Notes under the pieces: generated by a model
Told to the model about the DNA's origin: nothing
Databases searched by the model: none
What the model saw: the letters and a program-made list of their open reading frames with translations, nothing else
DNA from: CAXMRP01 sp964196155
GTDB lineage: Bacteria > Pseudomonadota > Alphaproteobacteria > Rhizobiales > Afifellaceae
Length of the DNA: 12,944 nt
Assembly: GCA_964196155.1 (NCBI GenBank)
Contig: CAXMRP010000012.1
Span: forward strand, 1-12,944
Direction of reading: 5' to 3'
Shown here: positions 7,505 to 12,944 of the stretch, piece by piece
Numbering within the stretch: position 1 is the first letter of the stretch
How the letters are laid out: each line of letters starts with the position of its first letter
Position numbers and translations under genes: made by a program

Positions 7505-8392
7505 CTATCGGCGCAAATGCGGATGGGCGACCGGGTTTTTCTGCCGCAGGAGATAGCGCCGGGCCAGATCGCCATAACCGCGATAGCCATATTCGTCATT
7601 GGCGGCGCGCCATTTTTCTTTCCCGGCCCGATAGATCGCCGGCAGCTGATACCAGGCCGCCCGGGGATTGGCGTGATGGACATAATGCAAATTGTTGTTG
7701 AGAAAGAGTAGCGAGAAAAACCACCCCGATTCAATGATCGCCGTGCGCGCACCCGGCCGCTCGCTCGCCTGATGTTCGGCGTAAGTCCTTAAAAGTATTA
7801 AAGATAATCCCGGCCACGCAACCCCGAGGACATACAACCACACAGGCATGCCGGCTGCGATCAGAAGTGCGATGATGATAGCCACCGCCGGAATATGGAT
7901 CAGCCAGGCCCGCGCTATCTTGCCGTCGCCGCCAGCGATCGCCCGCAGGTCAGCGCCGAGGAATCCAATCGCCAATATCGGCGCCCCGAAAAGCAACCGG
8001 CCCGCCAGCGTATTGTTGAGCCGCATCAAGGCCTTGAGCGGACCGGGCAAGGATTGCCAGTGACCGAGCGCCAGATAAAAACTCTCCGGATCATCATACG
8101 GATCGGTCAGCGTTTCGTCATTGTGATGGGTCAGATGAAGCGACCGAAACCGCCGGTAGGGAAACAACAGACCGGGCGCCGGAAAGACCAGCAGTTCATT
8201 GACCAGTGGCCGCCGCGTCGGATGTCCATGGATCGCCTCATGCTGCAAGGAAGCATGAAGCGCCGTGACCACTGCAAGACAGGGAAGCACAATCCAGAGC
8301 GGTAAAAACGATCCGGAAAACACCAAAGCGACCCAAATCGCCGAACAAGCAAAGATCAGCGCTATTGTCCACCACTCGATTTTTCGTTCCAT
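7505..8392 (-). CDS. Membrane fatty acid desaturase family protein
   Basis: This 295-residue integral membrane protein has the three histidine boxes of the di-iron desaturase/hydroxylase family: HEAIHGH (51-57), HLTHH (86-90) and HYVHH (236-240, preceded by LNNN). An extra acidic-His pair (AEHQA, 205-209) lies in the last third. Hydrophobic segments at about 10-48, 133-147 and 165-200 fit the usual four-helix topology with the boxes on the cytoplasmic face. The reaction would be O2-dependent desaturation or hydroxylation of a lipid chain or other hydrophobic substrate; which one cannot be decided. The start at 8392 has GGGGAG seven bases upstream (plus-strand CTCCCC at 8400-8405). It is the first gene of a two-gene minus-strand unit with the PhnD-like protein, and is divergent from the methyltransferase. 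Confidence 0.9.
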   Translation of the reverse strand: MERKIEWWTIALIFACSAIWVALVFSGSFLPLWIVLPCLAVVTALHASLQHEAIHGHPTRRPLVNELLVFPAPGLLFPYRRFRSLHLTHHNDETLTDPYDDPESFYLALGHWQSLPGPLKALMRLNNTLAGRLLFGAPILAIGFLGADLRAIAGGDGKIARAWLIHIPAVAIIIALLIAAGMPVWLYVLGVAWPGLSLILLRTYAEHQASERPGARTAIIESGWFFSLLFLNNNLHYVHHANPRAAWYQLPAIYRAGKEKWRAANDEYGYRGYGDLARRYLLRQKNPVAHPHLRR

Positions 8393-8416
8393 TCAAATTC
8401 TCCCCAACGCACTTAT

Positions 8417-8436
8417 ATCGCTGTATAAAAAGCGAT
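8417..8436. promoter_or_regulatory. Inverted repeat upstream of the desaturase gene, possible operator
   Basis: ATCGCT and AGCGAT form a perfect 6-bp inverted repeat around an 8-base AT-rich centre (GTATAAAA). Read on the minus strand the centre gives TTTTATAC, and the repeat sits 25 bases upstream of the desaturase start, where a promoter -10 would be expected. A regulator binding site is plausible but unproven. Confidence 0.3.
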
Positions 8437-8637
8437 TCCGCCAGTGAGATTGCGCAAAGATTTAATGAACCTTAGCGCACGAATCCAAACATTAGGGATT
8501 AAATTCTCCAATACGGAAATAAAACACCACGCAATCGGAACTGGAGCACGAGCCAAAATCCGGCCAGCTTGCGGATGATCAAAAATCATGATCTACGACA
8601 GCCGATCCAAAACACACACGCTTCCATGGGCACGACA

Positions 8638-9651
8638 ATGACAGAACTGTCGCAACTTCTTGCAGATAAGCAGGTGCTGCTGACTGACGGCGCAACCGGA
8701 ACCGCCTATTTCGCCATGGGCCTCCAGGCCGGCGATCCGCCGGAATTCTGGAACGAAACGGCTCCGGAAAAAGTGCGCGAACTGCATCAGGGCTTCGTCG
8801 ACGCCGGCTCAGATCTCATTTTAACCAACAGCTTCGGTGCAAATCGCGATCGCCTGAAGTTGCACAAGGCCGAGGGCCGTGTATTCGACCTCAACAGACG
8901 AGGCGCCGAATTGGCGCGCAGCGTCGCTGAAAACGCCGGCCGTCCGGTGATTGTTGCCGGTTCCATCGGCCCGTTGGGTGAACTGTTTGAACCGGTCGGC
9001 GCACTGACCGACGACAGCGCATTTGAGGCATTTTTGGAGCAGGCGCGCGGCCTGAAAGAAGGCGGCGCAGACGTGTGCTGGATTGAAACCATGTCCGCCA
9101 CTGAGGAAATCCGGGCCGCGGCCCGGGCATCAATCGCCGCCGGCATGCCTTATGTGGTGACCGCAAGTTTCGATACGGCCGGCAAAACCATGATGGGCCT
9201 GGATCCGGCGTCCTTGCCGCAAGTATTCGATGGGCTGGATGAAGCCCCTGTCGCATTTGGCGGCAATTGTGGTGTTGGCGCATCGGATTTGCTGATCGCC
9301 ATGATCGCTATAGCCGGTGACAGTTCGGCCGACAACAACCAGCAGGTGCTGGTCGCCAAGGCCAACTGCGGAATCCCGACAATTCACGGTGACCAGGTTC
9401 ACTATACTGGCACGCCGGAACTGATGGCCGACTATGCGCGGCTTGCGATGGATTGCGGCGTGCAGATAATCGGCGGTTGTTGCGGCACTTCTGCAAACCA
9501 TGTCGCAGCCATGCGCGAGGCAATAGACGCCCACAAACCCGGCCAGCGCCCGGACAGATCGACCATCGAAGCCCACCTTGGAGCGATGGTGGCGCCACCA
9601 CCAGCCAGTGACCGGGTTCGCGCCCGCGCCAATCGCCGGCGGCGGGCATAG
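8638..9651 (+). CDS. Betaine/homocysteine S-methyltransferase family protein
   Basis: This 337-residue protein has the zinc-dependent homocysteine methyltransferase barrel. It starts with LLTDGATGTAYFAMGL (14-29), contains GSIGPLGE (108-115) and ends the barrel with the zinc cysteines: Cys211 in GGNCG and Cys281-Cys282 in GGCCG. The expected role is methyl transfer to homocysteine, giving methionine. The donor may be a betaine, or the methyl-corrinoid of the nearby module; this is inference. The tail after residue 325 is strongly basic (RVRARANRRRRA) and outside the barrel. Starts at 8575 and 8626 are also in frame. 8638 is chosen because it gives the usual family N-terminus and has a weak GGG upstream, but the choice is unsure. 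It converges on the Fe-S gene, with 17 bases between stops. Confidence 0.87.
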   Translation: MTELSQLLADKQVLLTDGATGTAYFAMGLQAGDPPEFWNETAPEKVRELHQGFVDAGSDLILTNSFGANRDRLKLHKAEGRVFDLNRRGAELARSVAENAGRPVIVAGSIGPLGELFEPVGALTDDSAFEAFLEQARGLKEGGADVCWIETMSATEEIRAAARASIAAGMPYVVTASFDTAGKTMMGLDPASLPQVFDGLDEAPVAFGGNCGVGASDLLIAMIAIAGDSSADNNQQVLVAKANCGIPTIHGDQVHYTGTPELMADYARLAMDCGVQIIGGCCGTSANHVAAMREAIDAHKPGQRPDRSTIEAHLGAMVAPPPASDRVRARANRRRRA

Positions 9652-9668
9652 CACTCTGATTTCGTTTA

Positions 9669-10361
9669 TTATTCGGGATTTACAGCGCGGTCGAACGCGC
9701 GCATGTGAAATTGGATTTGTGCGCCGCGATATCGATAGTTCTGCCCAACGGGACAGGCATTGCGCGCTGCACAGCCGCTACTAGGGCAAGATTCTCCACC
9801 AAGCTTTGATGACAAATAGCCCGCGCAGGCGGGTACATCATATCCATCGGCGGAAAATGCACCAACAGGACAGGCTGGAAGACAAGGCTTTTCAACGCAG
9901 TCATCGCACGGTGAAGACACTTTAGGCGCCATGCCGGTACTGACTGCCCCGGGAAACAGGAGCGCCGCGCGATAGGCATGCCACAATCCAAATTCCGGAT
10001 GGATCAGCATCCCGATTGGTGACTGGAAAACAGAACCAGATTGCAAAGCCCATCGCTGGATCGGCGGATGGGGCAGCTCAAAAGGGTAAATCGCCCGCGC
10101 GCCCAGCGCCATGGCAATCGGATCGACAACCTGCCGGGTCCACTGGTCGAGCGGGTCAAGCGGTAGAATTTCGCTGTTTCTGTCAGCGCGCCTGGAAAAT
10201 ACTTCCCACATCGCCGGTCCGGCATTGCCCACCAGAACGACGGTTGCCTCGCCCGGATTATTCAGGATTTCGCCGGATCGAAGGGTACACATGCCGAGCG
10301 GGACCAATCCGCAGCCGTCAAACGAGCGCTCCAATTCCGCAGGATCGGGTACCTTGCCCAT
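9669..10361 (-). CDS. QueG-like double [4Fe-4S] protein, possible corrinoid reductase
   Basis: The 230-residue protein has eight cysteines near the C-terminus. They are CDDCVEKPCLPACP (Cys152, 155, 160, 164), Cys179, then Cys192, Cys197 and Cys203 in ACPVG, enough for two [4Fe-4S] clusters. The layout (cluster motif, a Cys followed by Tyr-Leu, then a second motif ending in CP) parallels epoxyqueuosine reductase QueG and reductive dehalogenases, both cobalamin enzymes. The segment SPIGMLIHPEFGLW (114-127) also recalls the QueG corrinoid-site region. At 230 residues it is much shorter than QueG (about 350-380). No signal peptide is visible. It follows mttB on the same strand, so the likely job is electron delivery to the corrinoid for reactivation from Co(II); this is inference. 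An in-frame stop eight codons upstream fixes the ATG at 10361. Confidence 0.75.
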   Translation of the reverse strand: MGKVPDPAELERSFDGCGLVPLGMCTLRSGEILNNPGEATVVLVGNAGPAMWEVFSRRADRNSEILPLDPLDQWTRQVVDPIAMALGARAIYPFELPHPPIQRWALQSGSVFQSPIGMLIHPEFGLWHAYRAALLFPGAVSTGMAPKVSSPCDDCVEKPCLPACPVGAFSADGYDVPACAGYLSSKLGGESCPSSGCAARNACPVGQNYRYRGAQIQFHMRAFDRAVNPE

Positions 10362-10365
10362 TCTC

Positions 10366-10440
10366 TCACGCAGTTTGATCGTTCAAAGCCGCCCGCAACG
10401 CGTCATCGCGCAGACGTGCCACCCGTTCCAAAGCGGACAT
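10366..10440 (-). CDS. Possible 24-residue small ORF between mttB and the Fe-S gene
   Basis: An ATG at 10440 opens a 24-codon frame ending in TGA only four bases before the ATG of the Fe-S gene. The peptide begins MSALERVARLRDDALRAAL and looks like one amphipathic helix. Upstream is the purine-rich stretch GGATGGGGCGCAGGGC, which could hold a ribosome site. It begins 18 bases after the mttB stop. It may be a leader or coupling peptide, a small subunit, or simply an untranslated spacer. Confidence 0.25.
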   Translation of the reverse strand: MSALERVARLRDDALRAALNDQTA

Positions 10441-10458
10441 GCCCTGCGCCCCATCCTT

Positions 10459-12072
10459 TCATGTCGCCCCGTCGGGCAGCATTTCTTTCTTGCGGGCAAT
10501 GAAGTCAAGCAGCGCTTCATTGATACCCTGATCCAGCGTCGGCGCTTCAAAATCAGACAGCCATTGTTTGCACAATTTCGCGGCGCGATTTTCGATCGCC
10601 AATTCGCCATCGGCTTGCCATTGCTCAAACGAATTATTGTCTGCAAGCGGTGAGCGATAAAACGCAGTCTGAAAATTCGCCTGGGTATGGGCGCAGCCAA
10701 GATAATGGCTCCCAGGCCCAACCTCTTCTATGGCATCCAAGGCTTGGCCATTTTCGGATAGATCAATTCCATCACAAAACTGCTGCATCATGGCTAATTG
10801 GTCGCAATCCATCACAAATTTTTCGTAGGAACTGACCAGACCGCCCTCAAGCCAACCGGCGGAGTGGAGCACAAAATTCGTGCCTGCCATCAGCGTTGGT
10901 TGCAGCGTTGCCGAGCTTTCGTAGGCGGCCTGTGCGTCAGGAATTTTAGACCCGCAGAGCGAGCCGCCTGAACGAAACGGGATGCCAAGACGGCGGGACA
11001 ATTGCGCCGCGCCATATAGCACCAGCGCCGGCTCCGGCGTGCCGAATGTCGGTGCGCCTGATTGCATGGATATCGATGACGCAAAAGTGCCGAAAACAAC
11101 CGGCGCACCCGGCCGGCATAATTGCGTGAACGCTGCGCCAGCCAGCACTTCGGCCAGAATTTGGGTCAGCGTACCGGCAACCGTCACCGGCGACATGGCA
11201 CCGGCCAGAATAAACGGCGAAATTATTGTCGCCTGGCCCGCTCGGGCATAGACCTTCAGCGCGCCCAGCATTGTGGAATCGAACACCATCGGCGAATTGG
11301 CATTGATCAGGTTGATCAGGACGCAATTGTCGTCGACAAACTGATCGCCGAACACAAGCTTGGCCATAGTGAGGGAATCTTCGGCACGAAGCGGGTGGGT
11401 GACCGATCCCATAAACGGTTTGTCCGACAGGCTGATATGGCTGTAGACCATGTCCAGATGACGCTTGGCGACGGGAACATCGACCGGCTCGCACACGGTG
11501 CCGCCGGAATGGTGCATGGCCGGCGCCATATAGGCGAGCTTCACAAAATTGCGGAAATCCTCGATCGTTCCATAACGCCGCCCGCCTTCAAGATCGCGCA
11601 CGAAGGGCGGACCGTAAACCGGTGCGAACACCGTAGCCTTGCCGCCAATCTCCACGGATCGCGCCGGATTTCGTGCGTGTTGGGTAAAGATAGCCGGCGC
11701 TTTTGCGATCAGCGACCGGCAAAGGCCTTTGGGAAAGCGGACCCGCTCGCCATCGACATCCGCGCCAGCATCTCGCCACAATGACAACGCTTCCGGATCC
11801 TCGCGAAATTCAATGCCAATGTTTTCCAGAACCCTGTCGGCATTGGCTTCAATCAAAGCCAGTCCCTCATCGTCCAACACTTCAAATGGTGCAAGGCGCC
11901 GGCGAATATAGGTCAGTTTCTCGGGAACGCCTCCGGTCCGGCTAGCGCGGCGCGCATCGGCTCCGCCACCGCGGCGGCCACTACGGCGGCCAGTCCGGTC
12001 ACCGTCCTGAAAAGAGCGCCGAACCGACCCGGCTTGCTCCGGTCCTGAAACCTCATTGTCATTCGGCGTCAT
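10459..12072 (-). CDS. mttB: MttB-family corrinoid-dependent methyltransferase, non-pyrrolysine
   Basis: This 537-residue protein is a member of the trimethylamine methyltransferase (MttB, COG5598) superfamily, which moves a methyl group from a quaternary or tertiary amine to the cobalt of a partner corrinoid protein. Recognisable stretches are IRRRLAPFEVLDDEGLALIE near residue 56, FVLHSAGWLEGGLVSSYEKF in the last third and the C-terminal INEALLDFIARKKEML. The frame runs without an amber codon, so unlike archaeal MttB it has no pyrrolysine. Such members include the glycine betaine and proline betaine enzymes. The first 48 residues are Arg/Gly-rich (GRRSGRRGGGADARRASR) and precede the barrel. 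The start at 12072 is set by AGGA eight bases upstream; the frame extends to 12312 but that part has no ribosome site. Probable operon with the Fe-S protein; divergent from the corrinoid gene. Confidence 0.9.
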   Translation of the reverse strand: MTPNDNEVSGPEQAGSVRRSFQDGDRTGRRSGRRGGGADARRASRTGGVPEKLTYIRRRLAPFEVLDDEGLALIEANADRVLENIGIEFREDPEALSLWRDAGADVDGERVRFPKGLCRSLIAKAPAIFTQHARNPARSVEIGGKATVFAPVYGPPFVRDLEGGRRYGTIEDFRNFVKLAYMAPAMHHSGGTVCEPVDVPVAKRHLDMVYSHISLSDKPFMGSVTHPLRAEDSLTMAKLVFGDQFVDDNCVLINLINANSPMVFDSTMLGALKVYARAGQATIISPFILAGAMSPVTVAGTLTQILAEVLAGAAFTQLCRPGAPVVFGTFASSISMQSGAPTFGTPEPALVLYGAAQLSRRLGIPFRSGGSLCGSKIPDAQAAYESSATLQPTLMAGTNFVLHSAGWLEGGLVSSYEKFVMDCDQLAMMQQFCDGIDLSENGQALDAIEEVGPGSHYLGCAHTQANFQTAFYRSPLADNNSFEQWQADGELAIENRAAKLCKQWLSDFEAPTLDQGINEALLDFIARKKEMLPDGAT

Positions 12073-12080
12073 ATCTTTAG

Positions 12081-12084
12081 TCCT
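12081..12084 (-). promoter_or_regulatory. Ribosome binding site of mttB
   Basis: AGGA (inside GCAGGA on the minus strand) lies eight bases before the ATG at 12072. It supports this start over the 80-codon in-frame extension. Confidence 0.6.
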
Positions 12085-12243
12085 GCTTATCCAAACCGGT
12101 CTTTGCCGGTTACGGCGGTTGGCAAGCTTACACCGTTTCTTGTGCGGCAGTCTTTGATCGGAAAACGGCACTTGGCAATGCGACGGCATCAAATGAAGAG
12201 CAAATCGCCAATACGAATGGGACTCCGTCGCACATGTGCCCGC

Positions 12244-12281
12244 CACAGGTCGCAAACAGGGAAGGTTTTCAATAACCTGTG
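12244..12281. repeat. Inverted repeat CACAGGT/ACCTGTG with competing arm
   Basis: A perfect 7-bp inverted repeat with a 24-base loop lies about 75-110 bases before the corrinoid gene. The loop contains a second ACAGG (12256-12260), which could pair with the same right arm to form a shorter hairpin, giving two mutually exclusive structures. Either a dimeric regulator operator or a leader RNA switch would look like this. Confidence 0.4.
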
Positions 12282-12340
12282 CCCGGTATATTGGTTGGCG
12301 ACACGCGCGCAAATCGGCGGGTGATGTGGGTATTAGGGCT

Positions 12341-12346
12341 GGAGGT
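12341..12346 (+). promoter_or_regulatory. Ribosome binding site of the corrinoid protein gene
   Basis: GGAGGT, a near-perfect Shine-Dalgarno sequence, lies seven bases before the ATG at 12354 and fixes that start. It is the strongest ribosome site in the window. Confidence 0.85.
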
Positions 12347-12353
12347 GCCGATC

Positions 12354-12944
12354 ATGGCCGATGCTGACGAAATTGTTCTTTCGGAACTGAGTGACGAAGA
12401 TCTCGGCACGCAGATGATGGACGACCTTTACGATGGCCTGAAGGAGGAAATCGAAGAGGGAACAAATATTCTGCTTGGCCGAGACTGGGCGCCCTATGAT
12501 GTGCTGACGAAGGTGCTTGTGGAAGGTATGCGCGTAGTCGGCGAAGATTTTCGCGACGGCATACTGTTCGTGCCCGAAGTGCTTTTGTCGGCCAATGCCA
12601 TGAAAGCTGGAATGACGATATTGCGGCCACTACTGGCTGAAACTGGCGCTCCGAAAGTTGGCACCATGGTAATCGGGACGGTCAAGGGCGACATCCACGA
12701 TATTGGCAAAAATCTGGTCGCCATGATGATGGAAGGCGCCGGTTTCGACGTCATCAATATCGGCATCAACAATCCGGTCGAAAATTATCTGGCCGCCATC
12801 GAAGAACACAAGCCTGACATTATCGGCATGTCGGCGCTTTTGACGACAACGATGCCCTACATGAAGGTGGTCATCGATACGCTGATCGAAAAAGGCATTC
12901 GCGACGATTTCATCATCATGGTTGGCGGCGCGCCGCTCAACGAG
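12354..12944 (+). CDS. Corrinoid (methyl-carrier) protein, partial at right edge
   Basis: The reading frame stays open to the window end, giving 197 residues so far. It has the two domains of MttC/MtgC-type corrinoid proteins. The first is a helical cap (about residues 15-95, with LFVPEVLLSANAMKAGM typical of the cobalamin-binding N-domain). The second is a Rossmann-like B12-binding domain with GDIHDIGKN (112-120), in which His115 would be the lower axial cobalt ligand, followed by SALLTTTM (150-157) and VGGAP (190-194). Family members are about 210-230 residues, so only the last few tens of residues should be missing. It accepts the methyl group from MttB and passes it on. The N-terminus is acidic and somewhat longer than in archaeal homologues. 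It is transcribed divergently from mttB. Confidence 0.93.
   Translation, partial: MADADEIVLSELSDEDLGTQMMDDLYDGLKEEIEEGTNILLGRDWAPYDVLTKVLVEGMRVVGEDFRDGILFVPEVLLSANAMKAGMTILRPLLAETGAPKVGTMVIGTVKGDIHDIGKNLVAMMMEGAGFDVINIGINNPVENYLAAIEEHKPDIIGMSALLTTTMPYMKVVIDTLIEKGIRDDFIIMVGGAPLNE

Larger units (their letters stand above)
12073..12353. promoter_or_regulatory. Divergent regulatory region between mttB and the corrinoid gene
   Basis: The 281 bases must carry promoters for both directions and contain no supported gene. Two inverted repeats stand out: AACCGG-TCTTTG-CCGGTT at 12094-12111, just upstream of the mttB ribosome site, and CACAGGT/ACCTGTG at 12244-12250 and 12275-12281, with a second ACAGG at 12256-12260. 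A TATATT at 12287-12292 could be a -10 element for the corrinoid gene, but no good -35 accompanies it. I see no complete cobalamin riboswitch. Confidence 0.5.

Noticed and set aside
10459..12072. In-frame amber codon for pyrrolysine in the MttB-like gene
   Set aside because: The frame is open over its whole length with a single TGA end and no internal TAG, so this is a non-pyrrolysine member.
12073..12312. 80-residue N-terminal extension of the MttB-like protein
   Set aside because: No ribosome site at 12312, atypical composition, and a good AGGA site before the ATG at 12072.
12073..12353. Cobalamin riboswitch ahead of the corrinoid gene
   Set aside because: A GCCCGCCAC stretch near 12230-12246 recalls part of the B12 element, but the AGYCAGGAGACCTGCC-type box and the expected order of the other segments are missing. 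A covariance-model search with no hit would confirm the rejection.
1..12944. CRISPR array, tRNA or rRNA genes, complete insertion sequence
   Set aside because: No regularly spaced repeats, cloverleaf-like sequences, rRNA signatures or paired terminal repeats with a transposase were seen by eye.

Overview
The window reads as an alphaproteobacterial chromosome segment, probably from a marine or osmolyte-using species. The base composition is GC-rich, the genes are densely packed, there is a Tat-exported TRAP binding protein, and the window carries a DddP-type DMSP lyase and a pyrrolysine-free MttB/corrinoid demethylation module. The taxonomic call is inference; no rRNA or other marker gene is present.

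Left part (1-4480): an AT-richer leader with no convincing gene is followed by an EamA/DMT-type exporter or permease (255-1166). Then comes a complete tripartite TRAP transporter in the order small permease, large permease, binding protein (1410-4394). It is closed by a strong intrinsic terminator whose CCCCGGGG core occurs three times.

Middle part (4495-6507): a small membrane-anchored protein of unknown function on the minus strand is divergent from an M24-fold gene. The M24-fold protein carries all the iron ligands and the catalytic Asp of DddP, the DMSP lyase, with the same spacing as I recall for the characterised enzyme. It is very unlikely to be an ordinary Xaa-Pro peptidase.

Right part (6689-12944): a minus-strand pair encodes a membrane fatty-acid-desaturase-fold enzyme and a PhnD-like protein with no signal peptide. 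A divergent betaine/homocysteine S-methyltransferase-like gene follows. Converging on it are a QueG-like double-[4Fe-4S] protein and an MttB-family methyltransferase without a pyrrolysine codon. Divergent from mttB is a corrinoid protein that runs off the right edge.

Working model (inference): the TRAP system imports a methylated osmolyte or a related compound. DddP cleaves DMSP to DMS and acrylate. MttB plus the corrinoid protein demethylate a quaternary amine or sulfonium, with the methyl group passed to homocysteine by the methyltransferase, and the QueG-like Fe-S protein keeps the corrinoid in the reduced, active state. The lyase and the B12 demethylation module lie about 2 kb apart, separated by the desaturase/PhnD pair, which has no obvious place in this model and is the least understood part.
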